Source: Leptidea sinapis (Eukaryota > Arthropoda > Insecta > Lepidoptera > Pieridae). From it: a stretch of 64,000 bases of DNA. The stretch spans positions 17,657,001 through 17,721,000 of the forward strand of contig NC_066312.1 of the NCBI RefSeq assembly GCF_905404315.1. The letters run 5' to 3'. Made by a program: the position numbers and the translations under genes. This document shows, piece by piece, positions 11,810 through 23,113 of this stretch (position 1 is its first letter; every line of letters begins with the position of its first letter). The notes beneath the pieces are model-generated. The model did no database searches. It was not told where the DNA came from and saw nothing but the letters and a program-made list of their open reading frames with translations.

Positions 11810-12336
11810 ATCCAAAGAGTATCGTTGCCATAAAATTTGGTAAAAATTTGAATCGATTCAGTTCGCTTAATTTTGAGAAATCTCAAAAATAAGATTTTCA
11901 AAAAATGTTTTTTTTTTGGAATAATTTTTAAATGACTCCACTAGTCGATTTCAAAATCTCATCATCTCATCCGCTCTTAGACTCGAAATACTGCGTCTAT
12001 TCCCGCTAGTCCCGTCAAAATTGATTGATTTTTTACATAACTTCGACATTAGTTTTTGGATCGTTATTGATGAAAAAAAAAAAATTATTGAAGGATTGTG
12101 ATTAAAATTGAATTTTTCTTGACGAGATAGTAAACTTGATATTCAGGCGCTAGTAGAGCTATTCCTTCGCGCGATTGCGCTTAAAGCATGCAATAATGCT
12201 GTGAAGAGAAAAAGAATAGGAGTTAAGATAATTACTAAACTACTGACTGTTGACATAAATGAATTATCTGAGGGAAAATTAATATTGTGACAATATTACA
12301 ACACATCTGAAAAAATTTGGGGTACTCAATGACGCA
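11810..12336. other. Intergenic, nothing recognised
   Basis: AT-rich with a small hairpin (TTTTGAGAAATCTCAAAA near 11873). No gene seen. Confidence 0.45.
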
Positions 12337-12510
12337 CGCCAAGTACGTTTGAAAAGTTGTTCGTAATTGTTAAATTTTCCACAAAATTTTTTCAATTAAA
12401 AACCATAACGGCTACTTGGTCTGTCTTTTCTTTGATTTTCATCTTTTTGTAAAGTGATAATTTCTCCATGGTATTTTTGTAAATCAAAAGTTGTGAACGT
12501 GTACTTGGCG
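12337..12510. repeat. Possible short MITE
   Basis: CGCCAAGTAC at 12337-12346 is repeated inverted as GTACTTGGCG at 12501-12510. Similar sequence continues inward (GTTTGAAAAGTTG against the reverse complement of CAAAAGTTGTGAACG). No target duplication is evident, so this is tentative. Confidence 0.45.
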
Positions 12511-12699
12511 CAATTTATTACAGTGAAACTGTTTTTGTTCTGATTATCTCTTCCAAACATTAGAATAGATTATTTGGTTGTGTCAGGTATTAAATACAAT
12601 TTATTCAATTCTTTACATGAAGTGTTAAAAATAAAAAGTATATTAAAACCAAGGACTAGTAAACAAATAAGGACTCCGTGTCACCTTACATAACAGTGT
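12511..12699. other. Short intergenic stretch
   Basis: Nothing recognised. Confidence 0.4.
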
Positions 12700-13045
12700 A
12701 GCACCAAAACAAGCCGATTAGCGTGTAAATACCTATGTAATATGGGGCTATCCCCACGCACACACTTACACTACTACAGGCCGATAGGCGGCATTATGAG
12801 AATTGTCATCGTCTGTGACAGATCAGTCTGCGTCTCAATAAAATATTTTAAAAATGCCGTCGTGCGTTGTGAAAAAGTGTAAAAACGATAGTATTAAGCA
12901 TTTGTGGCCATATATGATAATTGAAGGGAGAAAAAATTGTGTAACTAGTATCCCCCGTAACCGTACACACACTAGCATAACGGTGCTTCACTTGCTAATA
13001 TCACAGCGCGGAGTCCTTCTTTTTTTACTCGTCCGTGATTAAAAT
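12700..13045 (+). pseudogene. THAP-like N-terminus in a repeat fragment
   Basis: The ORF at 12854-13042 begins MPSCVVKKCKN. The start and C-x4-C spacing resemble the head of THAP zinc fingers, which are found in host regulators and in P-element-type transposases. The expected following W, H and AVPTF-like residues are not readable in this frame, which degenerates after about 30 residues. The DNA around it (ATAACGGTGCTTCACTTGCT) looks to me like a dispersed lepidopteran repeat. The ORF is best read as a transposon remnant, not a host exon. Confidence 0.45.
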
Positions 13046-13684
13046 GAGCAATTTTACATTTTTTTATTCAGAACAATATAGTTTTACTACAGTTGTCCAG
13101 ACGATAGTGATCATAACGTAGCAGGAAATCTAATTTATGCTGCCTATAAACCTAATTGGAGTGTCGTTTTAATAAAACTGCTTTTTATTTAATGTATATG
13201 AAGTATATAATGGGATATTCCTATTTTAGAATTTAAAGAATACCAAATTCATCATTATTATAAAAAGCCTATTTATAATAACTTTTACGTTAACGAAATC
13301 CACGGGGCCATTACGAGGTGTTGCATTAACAAATATTCGTACGAGTCAACTGATAGATACTAAGTGATCACCTCCGATCGATTCTTGCACCTCACGTGCT
13401 TTGTGATGCGCGAAGTGACTTAGCATGCACTTAGTGGTACATGCACTTTACTAGGATTTGCTAATGGAACGTCTAGATTGGCTCTTATGTTATGTTACAA
13501 GCATATTTTGAGTGATGCATAAGGCATTTATTTTCACAAAATTGATTTCTAATTCTTTTTGATGTCATTTCTAATATAATAGACACTACTCTCTTAGGGA
13601 GAAGTAGCGACACAAGAAACTCTCCCAGCATTTTTTTAAAGAGCTTAGCTCTTTTTAACGAAATATACAATATTATACTGTCAT
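13046..13684. other. Intergenic, nothing recognised
   Basis: No supported gene; a 61-codon minus-strand ORF (13485-13670) has no motif. Confidence 0.45.
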
Positions 13685-13900
13685 TCCTATTGCTATAAAA
13701 TAATCAAAATCTAGTCCCAGGCTGTCGGATCACTGACATATTCAGCTGTGGAGTAATAGGTTTTATGACAGAGCCATTTTTTAATAAAACGTTTAAATTT
13801 GTTTATAGATAATGCCTGAACAGTGGCTGGGACTTATTACAAAAGTGTATACCTACCCTATAAGCTATTATGGAACCTACTAGAATTAGTATTAGTTTTG
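13685..13900 (-). mobile_element. Family D LINE 3' end, copy 2
   Basis: CCAGGCTGTCGGATCACTGA, ATTCAGCTGTGGAGTA and ACAGTGGCTGGGA match the tail of the longer family D copy at 39905-41195. Only the last roughly 200 bp of coding sequence and UTR remain, consistent with 5' truncation. Confidence 0.8.
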
Positions 13901-14084
13901 AACACTCTTGAAGGTAATTAATTATTGTTGTTTATTATTAATAATGCAGTGTAATATTAACAAATTGATATGTTAAAATTATTTAGTTGGTTTCTGATTC
14001 TTCTAAACACAAGTAACATTATAAATCAGTGATAATGTTAAAAATGTAATTAACGTTTCAAAAGTGTTTTATATGATCCTAGTG

Positions 14085-14640
14085 GGTGTCCATTAATTAC
14101 GTGAGGGGTTTAGGGGGGTGAGGGAGGGGAGGGAGGGGGGAGGGGAGGGAGGGGGGAGGGGAGGGAGGGGGGGGGGGAGGGAGGGGGGAGGGGAGGGAGG
14201 GGAGCCAAATCTCATCCGATCTTGCGTGGGGTAGAGTAGGGTCTCGGCAAATATCACATAATTTATTTGCTTTGCAGGAAACAACGAACTAAATAACTAG
14301 TTATTGTATCTCAAATAAAATGAATTACACCAATGAAATTATGTATACAAGAGGATTTATTATTCAAACAAAACAAATCTTATAACTGTATTTACAATAC
14401 TATGACTACAATTACACCAATTGTTTATTAAATAAATGTAATGTTATCTAATATTAAATAATTTACATTGATAATACGCATTTGGGATCTAAAATAAGTT
14501 TAGATTTATTAGGGGATTAGGGAGGTAGTCGAGTAAAATCTCACAAAATATCGTCAAAAGTCCCTTAAGGGAGTATTAAGGGAGATTAAAAAAGTCGCCA
14601 AAATCACTTCATATATTTTATGGATGCCCAACATCGGTAT
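14085..14640. repeat. Dispersed repeat containing a G-rich tract
   Basis: The left edge GGGTGTCCATTAATTACGTGA is echoed inverted at the right edge (about 14605-14640, GGCATCCATAAAATATATGA when reversed). This suggests a mobile element about 550 bp long. Between them, 14104-14202 is an almost pure G/A tract of GGGAGGGG-type repeats with many G4 runs, able in principle to form G-quadruplexes. Read on the minus strand the tract gives a proline/serine-rich ORF, which is an artefact. The last part (14500-14600) has CCCTTAAGGGA palindromes. Confidence 0.55.
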
Positions 14641-16924
14641 GGTACTACGATGTGGTTTTTAGACTAGCTTTTATTAAAACACCTATCATTTTAGGTAAAG
14701 TTATTTCCAATTTTTCGGACTTTATTGTAAAAGAAAGCCTTTCTTTCTTCTCCATTCTTTCAACAATTCCTTATGATTCAACTTAAAAGGTTACTTACGT
14801 GCAAAAATTCTTAAATTATAATTTAATCGAAATATATTTCGTAATTATTTTTATAACTTATTTTCATAACTACAGAAATGCTTAGTATTCGTTTAATGTC
14901 TTTTTTTATTAAAAAGTAAGTTCTAAATTTTTTTTTCATAATTATTGCTAAGTATCTCATAAAAGTTCCGATGTGCATTCGGATTCTGTAAGTGAATATT
15001 TATTTTATCGTAAAGGGATTTGCTAAAATATATATTGTCACATGATCTTATTAAAATCAGCTAAGCAGGAAAACTATAAGTATAGTGACAAATCGATTTA
15101 AAACCACAGTAAGATTTGTACCTATTTTATATAAACCATTGACTAAAGTAGGCGTTGCACAGAATTAATGCGAGAAGTATAATAAGATTAAACACAACGC
15201 AATCATTGGCATTTAAACACATTAATGGCTATTAAAATTAGTTAATTACAACGTATCCTAAGCCGCTTACGTTGATGATCAGCCCGTTGTTAAAATAGAC
15301 TATCACGTCTAGCTCGAACGTTGACTGTTCTTCAATGACTTATTTTAAACCAAGCATGTAGCAATGTTTTCTCTTTTACTTCCATTCCAAATAATTCCAT
15401 TGAAAATCTGCATCGAAAAAAAAATATAGAATTAGGACAGTCCACTATTTTTAAGCCGTCCTTATTAAATAATCTCTAAGTTATGTTTCAAATTCAAATA
15501 AGCAGCGAAAAATAATTTACAGAAATTATAAGAGTACTTGTACCAGTTAGATGATATCTCAGATTCAAAATAACCTTAATCTGGGAATTGAGTTTTTTTG
15601 AGGCGACAAGAAAATAGAAATAAAACAAAATAATTTCATACATAAAATAATTTAATAATTTCAAGTATATTTTAACCATGCCAAGGAATACGATGGTGCA
15701 ACACATGTCGCAATCTATGTTAAAGTCGGGGTTACTGTTTATGTAAAATTTGACTCAAGCCTTAACTATAACAGTTGAAACGATGCAGCCTTAACATACC
15801 ATCAAAATCAATATATAAGTATCCCAAATGGCACAAAAATAAAAAAAACAATCCCTCCATTAAGGCCAGTAAAATTTAATTTGAGAAATTGTATACAAAT
15901 GGTGTTTGATGGTTTCATGTTTCATGATGGTTTCATACGCCAATAATTAATTATCGAAAAGGCTTTGATGTCAATGAATCATTGCAGGCTCTGTGATTGA
16001 ATACGTATGTGTGCGGGTTGATTAGTCTGCAGCCTCTATGCGTTTCACGCAGGGCATTTACTAAGCTCCACTGTCAATAAATAGCCAGACATGTATCTGT
16101 GACTACCGTTTGAGCTAGGGGAATACCCCATTTCCTTAATAACTGGAATGAAAATGGAAATTGCATTGCACTTGTATTTTTATAGAAAGGACATCTATCA
16201 GTTTAAACATATAATTATATAAAGCATATTTAACGGTCCTCGAGTCGTTAGGTTTTTTTATGTTTATCTGTTTGCCATTACTTTTGATAACATATTGGAA
16301 TCGCCTTAGTTGGTACGGATACTGTTTTCACTGATGTATTGTGATGGTGGTTTATTTGAATCGCTTCACAAATAGAAATGATATGTCAGCTTATAATTAT
16401 TTGAAATTATTGCCGTATAGCGAATATTGTTAGATGTGAATGACGTTGTGTTGAAATTTGCTGCAACAGTGGGATCCAGTGTAATAAAGTGAAGATAGCA
16501 AAATATTGTTTGCAGTTTCTTCTTGCATCTACATATACCTATATATCTTTCACATCCAACTTTAAACTTAATTATTTATTTACGCTGAGATTTATGATCC
16601 GATTTACGCAAATCTACTTCAGTTCGATGCAGAATCTTAATTGGTTTTGATCTTATGAATATTTTTGTTGATGTGGATGATGTGATTATAGTTTGTTTAC
16701 TGCTTTTTTAGGAATTTTCATTTAGTTTGATTATATATTATTATTATTAACCCGTTTGCCGGGGAGTCGGTCTTAGTCTACCTGTCATTTAAAGCTAACA
16801 AACGTTCTTCACGATATTTCAGTGTCTCACAAGAACGTGAAATAGGGCATCCCCTATATTGTTTAAGGCACGCGGAACCTTTCGTAGGCTTACCCATAGC
16901 TACTTAAAAAAATACTATTTAATA
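14641..16924. other. Long gene-free stretch
   Basis: AT-rich, with no ORF above 70 codons and no recognised element. The 70-codon minus-strand ORF at 15494-15706 is hydrophobic and low-complexity. Confidence 0.5.
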
Positions 16925-17142
16925 TCTATATATATAAAAGAGAATGTATGTTTGTACGTTCCCTAATAACTCTAACTATTCGACCAATCTCAGTGAAATC
17001 TTTTGTAATAGATTCGTTGAAGCTCAAGGAAGGTTTACATTTATAGGTTGTCGTGTCACGATCCCACCCACACACTCACCCACGCATTTACCATATCTCT
17101 GGAACCGTTTATTGACAGAACAACGTCTGTCGGGTCAGCTAG
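16925..17142 (+). mobile_element. Non-autonomous Helitron, 218 bp
   Basis: The element starts TCTATATATATAAAAG and ends CGGGTCAGCTAG. It has a 6-bp hairpin (GACAGA/TCTGTC at 17114-17131) about 7 nt before the CTAG. It sits exactly between A (16924) and T (17143), the Helitron target. All three structural hallmarks are present: 5' TC, subterminal hairpin with CTRR end, and A/T insertion. It encodes no Rep/helicase; the 67-codon ORF across it is a by-product. Confidence 0.85.
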
Positions 17143-17250
17143 TATGACAATAAAAAGCAACGATATCTTATAAATCACCTAAGTAATGACACTTAAAAGT
17201 AAAAAAATAATAAAAACTACGTTTAAAAAACCGACATCATTTACAATAAC

Positions 17251-17518
17251 TTATTAGAGATTTAATTTAATACACCTCTTATGCAAATCTTATACCTTTA
17301 ATATTAATAAAATACTTTTATTTGGACTTGCTACCTATTGATAAGTTTGAAGTCGGTGCCAAGCCAAATGTAATAGCAGGTACCTACACCCGCCACGCGT
17401 GACTTTGAGCGGGAGAGCTTCGTAGCAATACGTAGCACATACAACTAATAGTATATTAATAATATTAAAGGTATAAGATTTGCATTAGAAGTGTATAAAA
17501 TTAAATGTCTATTAAATT
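17251..17518. repeat. Foldback element with about 60-bp inverted arms
   Basis: The left arm (about 17251-17315) and right arm (about 17455-17518) are inverted copies sharing ATGCAAATCTTATACCTTTA and AATATTA blocks at roughly 85% identity. The spacer of about 140 bp is GC-richer (CACCCGCCACGCGTGACTTT). Probably a MITE; no target duplication was resolved. Confidence 0.75.
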
Positions 17519-19059
17519 TTTTTAAATGTAGATATTTTTTCGTTTAGAATATCTTTAGAATTAAAGAAACTTCGACGCTCGTTTATAGTCATTCGTATCG
17601 ACATCTATCGGTTGTGAACATAAATAATTTGTGTGATCTTGTTGTTATGAAAGGAAAGGCCTGTACTTGTTAAATGATATCCATATAACTGTAACTAGCA
17701 GTACCACGTACTTAAAATATAACATTTTCCAAGCGCCAACTGTAGCGTCAGCACGCCCGCGGCTCTTCTACGAATAATATAAGTTACCAAGGAAAATAAC
17801 TTACACAGACACAGCCTCATAGCGCTTTACCTGATGGAAGTATTTTTACTACTGTTGTACTTTATTACTATTAAATATTTGACATTATTTAAACACGATT
17901 CACGATATTTACAGCCATTGTTAAATACTCTATTTGACTGAAAAGAGTGGACGTTATGTTTCTTGTATGTTCTTCTCACGACCTCTACTTATTCCGTACT
18001 TATGGTAGATTCAGTAATTTAAAAGAAATATTTTTTTTGACTTTTACAATATCTAAGTTGTATAGAACTAACATGTGAAAAAACTAAGGCATGCATAGTC
18101 AAACAAGGGGCCTAATTACATAAATATTCCACATGAAAGAGAGTCCATTTTAACTTTGATTAAATATACTTTTCAGAGTATGTTGCATAAAATATAAAAT
18201 TTCATTAAAAAGCTAGCCACGATCTAGCAGAAAAAAATCAAACACAAACATAAAAATCTAATCACGATGAAGGCGTGTCAGAAAGGCTGGTAGAAGGCTA
18301 ATAAAAGCGTACAGTATTAATTTTGCCGTCGAGTCTGCGTTCAGAATAAATCTAGAAAAACATAGGTGGATCTACGTGATCATATGTTGAAGCTGTTTTT
18401 TTATAAGGGAACTTTTACAAATTAACTCGCGTGTTTTTAATTTCGTTATATATTAAGGCAACGGTATTAAAGAAACAACAAACATAACATATTGATATAT
18501 AGAATATAAAATAACCTTTGATAATAACATTGAGTATATTACATGAAATAAAGTTAATAATTTGTAATAGAGTTTTGATCCGTAAATAAACAAAGATTAA
18601 TATTCAAAATATTGCATTTTCAGTATAAAGAGCTCTCGGCGATTCTCGCAACTGTAAATGGAAACAATTTTCAAATATAGATAAATTTTCAGGAATACTG
18701 ATTGGATATTGCTATATTCCGCCTAAATATATGAGTAATTACAATTTGTATCAGTCTGTGTGTGTATATTTTAATGTCATATTGATTTTGGAGGTCATTA
18801 AACTGTGTTATTAATATCCCGTGCGAATCCTGTGGCCTAAATATTCTGGCCCGGGTCTATCGATATCGGAAAAGGCGACTTGGGACTTCTTAACCGACTA
18901 ACCTTATGAAAGCTATTTGTTTAGTAATATTATAGTAAAGAACTACGTCATATTAAAAAAACAATGCATTCATTTCATTCGGCGCAATACACTCACACAT
19001 TGAAATGTTGTACAAAGATTGGTGTGTTTAAATTTTTTTTGTAATGAATTAAAAGTTTG
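17519..19059. other. Gene-free stretch
   Basis: No supported gene. A few moderately GC-rich islets (about 17740-17830) are unassigned. Confidence 0.5.
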
Positions 19060-19610
19060 CAATATATATATATAACAAAGTCGTGTTAGTTACACCGTTT
19101 ATAACTCAAGAACGGCTGGACCAATTTTTCAGTTCTTAGATTTTTGGATTTCTCTTAGTCCAGAATAGGATAATAAGTAATAAAATATCAAAAAAAGCAC
19201 GAAAAGAATATTCAGATACATTTGGTATGGATTGAAATTTTGATGACATCTCGAGAATGGAAAGAATTCAATGAAGTTTTTTGTTAGTTTCACGCTACAC
19301 GAGTAATAAAATACAACTGTCAGTGCACGTCATGTTATTCAAGTTGACCGGTTGGTGTGTTTGTTTCGAGTTTCTATTAGCTTATTGTGCCGATATTATC
19401 ATTAACAATGTCACGACCAAGACGATCAAATTATTCCCGACAAAGACGTAATGGAACTAGGTTTCGAAATATTGCGAATGAAAGGACTGAAGAAGAACAA
19501 GAAATTGCAGGTGAAAAGAACCGCGTAAATGGATCGTGTAAAATACTATGTTACTTAAGAAGAGTTATTAGTTTTTGGCCATTCTTTCGATTGGCATCAT
19601 AAGATTAGAA
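19060..19610 (+). mobile_element. Helitron 5' portion with start of its ORF
   Basis: The leader ATATATATAACAAAGTCGTG followed by AACTCAAGAACGGCTGGACC resembles insect Helitron 5' regions. The ORF at 19408-19602 reads MSRPRRSNYSRQRRNGTRFR and then ANERTEEEQEIAGEKNR. This resembles the basic, E/R-rich N-terminus of Helitron Rep-helicase proteins. The reading becomes unrelated after about residue 44 and the Rep and helicase domains are missing. It is a truncated autonomous-type copy, unlike the short element at 16925. Confidence 0.55.
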
Positions 19611-20484
19611 GTTTTTTTTTTTACATTTCAGTGGGTTCGATTTCCAGAAGAGGCAAGTAATTTTTAGAAAATCTTTGAATGCAGAAGTACTAACTTTTGA
19701 AAATAACATAAAGTCTTCTTTCAGTAAAATAGCCTATCTTCAATATTTAAGGTACTTTCCCTTCATGTCCCATAACTTTGGGACACCCTGTATATATATT
19801 TGCTAAATTATTAAAAATATATATTTGCTCATTTTGTATGTCAACATATTCATCAATTAAATTTGATGGTATTCTAATAAATTGAAAAATAATTGATTAA
19901 ATTTATTTTCCTCGTTTTTCTTAACTAGGCGTTCCAAGACGTACCAAGACTTAACCAAAACTGACATACTAACACAGCAAGTAAAATAAACACAAATAAA
20001 AATCGAAACATATTATCTGTAAGTCGACGAAATCATTAAGTACTAAGAAGATATGATGAAATATTATATTTTCCCTACAAAACTCGAGTAATTTATTAAT
20101 AACAAATTTAATTCAACAAACGTCTACAAACAAGTCGACTTTTAACTTAAAAAACCAGCCAGATGTAATAATTAATAATTTTCAATTACTCTTGCGTCCT
20201 CTTTGAGGTTCGACTTACTGATATTCTCGTTCATTTCATAAACTACAAAATTACGGAATGAACATTATGAACAGAGGAACGGGAATTTTAAACATAATAA
20301 TTTTCTCTTAAAATTATTCTAATTAAACATTTGCGTACCTAGCATGCTGCTAATATTTCTATTACACTTTTGGTTAAGATTAATATTTTTGAGTTGAAAA
20401 GTGTATTTCTAAAAGAAAATTAAACTTTTAGTTGAATTATTGCAAATATTGCAGGGATTAAGACTTCTTGGTATATTTATTAAA
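19611..20484. other. Intergenic with unassigned repeat end
   Basis: CATAACTTTGGGACACCCTG followed by TATATATA (about 19770-19798) looks like a dispersed-repeat terminus. A T-run plus ACATTTCAG at about 19610-19630 mimics a splice acceptor but has no supporting exon. Confidence 0.4.
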
Positions 20485-21125
20485 TTAACAAATTCAAATT
20501 CAAATATTTTTGTTCAAAATAGGATGTGACATCACTTATTGAAAGTCAAAAAACTACCACCCATTCCAAAATGAATGCCTCAGGCCTGAGAAGAATAGGC
20601 GCAACAAACTCAGCGGGCTTTTTTTTTCATCAAAAATATGTTTTACAATTAAAGTAACATTTACAAAGTAACAAAGTAACATTGTACAATTAAACTTATT
20701 ATTTAATAGACTGAGGGCGGTCGCTCCATTCCCAATCTGTGGTATCATTAAGAAAGTCATTTATGTTATAATAACCTTTAAACAAATCTTTTGAATAACG
20801 TAAAATTTTGTTTCGAACATTTTCTGGGATCCTGTTGTAAAAGCATATACATCGCCCCACAAAAGACTTGTTAACTCGACTTAGCCGAATAGTAGGCGTT
20901 ATAAGCATATGTCTGATCCTGGTGTTAACATTATGGTTATGACAGTTTCTTGCAAATTCACTTATGTGCCTATGAACATACATTACATTATCAAGAATAT
21001 ATTGAGAAGCAACAGTCAAGACGTAAATTTCTTTGAATTTTGCTCTTAATTATTCCTTAGGGCCTAGGTTATAAATAGCGCGAATAGCCCTCTTCTGCAG
21101 CACAAATATTGTATTGATATCGGCA
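20485..21125 (-). mobile_element. Family C CR1-like LINE, 3' end
   Basis: On the minus strand the peptide runs AADINTIFVLQKRAIRAIYN, then LTVASQYILDNVMYVHRHIS, to NDFLNDTTDWEW (ORF 20699-21019 plus about 100 bp upstream after one stop). This is the C-terminal tail typical of lepidopteran CR1/jockey-like LINE proteins. The 3' UTR ends with GACTTTCAATAAGTGATGTC and an AATTTGAATTTG short repeat near 20490. The 5' side stops where the family A LINE begins. A second, more decayed copy lies at 57000-57545. Confidence 0.85.
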
Positions 21126-21354
21126 GCGCTGCCCCTTTAGCCCTGTGCTGCCCCGAGGCGTAAAAAGAATAGGGTAGCCCCAGGTCCAAGGGTGTCGTAA
21201 GAGGCGACTACGGGCTTTTTGAAAGTGGGAGAGTCACGCTGCCGTCTTATGACGTCAGCACAATCGGGCCAGACTAGTCCGGGTTACTTACCACACTCAC
21301 ACAGAATACCGGCGTGAAGTAGCGGCCTAGTGCCGCTATGTTTCGCATAGGTTA

Positions 21355-23064
21355 GTGTCGAGGACCGGAGGCCATTCCCCCCCGTTCTTCCCCCCCCCCC
21401 AACAAAATATGAGAGCGGTATTGAAAGAGAAACTACCCCAGGAGGGTACCGGATCTTGTAGAGCCGGAGAATCCCTCCCCGAGCATTCGCACTCGGGTTG
21501 CCCCTCGTATTCTGGGGAGGGCACAGTACCGCGTATGTCACAGGACAAAAAAGGCAGCAACACCACGGCACCCCGCTCCACGCTTAACGTGGACTTTTGT
21601 AACATCCGGGGAATTCACTCCAACTTAAACGCCATCCACCACCACCTTGAGACGGCGCAGCCGGCCTTGTGTTTCCTTACGGAGACGCAGATATCTCGCG
21701 ATAAGTCATATTTAATGTACCCCGGGTACAAAATTGAGCATAATTTCATGCCTCATGCCGGGGTATGTGTGTACGTTAGGGAGGATATCTGCTGTCGCCA
21801 TCTCGGCAATTTTGAGGGTAGGGACCTGTCTACTCTCTGGCTCCGCGTAGATTTAGAGGACCGCGTCCGCATCTATGCGTGTGTCTACAGGTCCCATAGT
21901 GGTAAAGCAGAAACGGATCACCTCATGGGCTGCGTTCAAGCGGCATTTGATGACGTGCTTGCTCAGATCCCCTCCGCTGAAATCGTAGTCTTGGGTGATT
22001 TCAACGGGCACAATGCCGAATGGCTTGGATCACGTACTACAGACTACGCAGGGCGATCTGTGCATAATTTTGCATTGGCGTATGGTCTGTCCCAATTGAT
22101 TGAGTCGCCAACGCGGCTCCCGGATGTGGATAGCCACATGCCGTCCTTATTAGATCTTCTGCTGACTACACATCCCGATGGTTACCAGGTGTCTGTCGGC
22201 GCCCCTCTCGGAACGTCCGACCATTGCCTGGTCAGGAGTGTAGTGCCTATCCGACGCCAACGTCGCAGACCACCAGCGACCCGCCGCGTTTGGCACTACA
22301 AGTCAGCAGATTGGGATAAGATGCGTTCCTTTTTTGCATCCTACCCTTGGGGCAGGGTTTGTTTCCCTTCCGATGATCCTAGTGCCTGCGCCGTTGCAGT
22401 AGCCGATGTGATACTGCAGGGCATGGATATTTTTATACCAAGCTCTGTAGTACCGATCGGTGGCAGATCAAAGCCCTGGTTCGATGCGTCAGTTAAAGCA
22501 GCATCTGACTGCAAAAAACAAGCGCATCGAACTTGGGTTGCGGCGCTGGGCTCAAAGGATCCGAACTGCAAAGTTCTGAAGAGGAAATATAACCGTGCCT
22601 CCAGATTTTTTAAACGGCAAATCGCCCGTGCGACATCGAAGCACGTCGTAAAAATTGGCGAGCAGCTTTCCAGCTACCCGACCGGAACACGCAAGTTCTG
22701 GTCGTTGTCGAAAGCTGCTCTTGGTAACTTCAACCAGCCGTCCATGCCGCCGTTGCACATGAGGAATGACACCCTGGCCCATACGGCAAAAGAGAAAGCT
22801 GATTTCCTGTGCACTCTTTTTGCTTCCAACTCGACTCTTGACGACAACAGAAAAACACCGCCGACCATCCCGCGGTGTCATAGCTACATGCCTGAAGTAC
22901 AGTTCCGACAGAAGACTGTTAGGCGAGCTCTGTTTTCGTTGGACGTCAGGAAGTCGAGCGGGCCGGATGGCATTTCTCCAATCGTGCTTAGAACGTGTGC
23001 CCCTGAGTTGACGCCGGTGCTAACGCGTTTATTCCGGCACTTATTCAAAAGGCGTAGTCCCTGA
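21355..23064 (+). CDS. Family A endonuclease plus RT N-terminus (569 aa)
   Basis: An apurinic-type endonuclease occupies about residues 77-300: CNIRG (N83), LTETQ (E110), VVLGDFNGHNAEW (D215/N217) and GTSDHC (S288/D289/H290). These are the catalytic positions of the exonuclease-endonuclease-phosphatase fold, and all are present. A linker of about 220 residues follows, then the RT start FSLDVRKSSGPDGISPIVL (about 528-546). The product would nick target DNA for target-primed reverse transcription. The ORF ends by frameshift. Against the copy at 29.4 kb, two bases (CT) are missing between 23040 and 23041. Translation may begin at M1 or at M61 (MSQDKKGSNTT), which is nearer the conserved region. 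Confidence 0.85.
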   Translation: MSRTGGHSPPFFPPPQQNMRAVLKEKLPQEGTGSCRAGESLPEHSHSGCPSYSGEGTVPRMSQDKKGSNTTAPRSTLNVDFCNIRGIHSNLNAIHHHLETAQPALCFLTETQISRDKSYLMYPGYKIEHNFMPHAGVCVYVREDICCRHLGNFEGRDLSTLWLRVDLEDRVRIYACVYRSHSGKAETDHLMGCVQAAFDDVLAQIPSAEIVVLGDFNGHNAEWLGSRTTDYAGRSVHNFALAYGLSQLIESPTRLPDVDSHMPSLLDLLLTTHPDGYQVSVGAPLGTSDHCLVRSVVPIRRQRRRPPATRRVWHYKSADWDKMRSFFASYPWGRVCFPSDDPSACAVAVADVILQGMDIFIPSSVVPIGGRSKPWFDASVKAASDCKKQAHRTWVAALGSKDPNCKVLKRKYNRASRFFKRQIARATSKHVVKIGEQLSSYPTGTRKFWSLSKAALGNFNQPSMPPLHMRNDTLAHTAKEKADFLCTLFASNSTLDDNRKTPPTIPRCHSYMPEVQFRQKTVRRALFSLDVRKSSGPDGISPIVLRTCAPELTPVLTRLFRHLFKRRSP

Positions 23065-23113
23065 TTCATGGAAGTCAGCCCTTGTCCATCCGATCCCAAA
23101 AAAAGGAGACAGT

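Noticed and set aside
14093..14284. Proline/serine-rich minus-strand ORF
   Set aside because: It is the translation of the GGGAGGGG simple repeat.
19608..19632. Splice-acceptor-like T-run with ACATTTCAG after the Helitron ORF
   Set aside because: No downstream coding frame continues the Helitron protein; T-runs are common here.
21284..21605. Minus-strand ORFs of 89-95 codons opposite the LINE leader
   Set aside because: Shadows of the family A LINE on the other strand; no independent motif.
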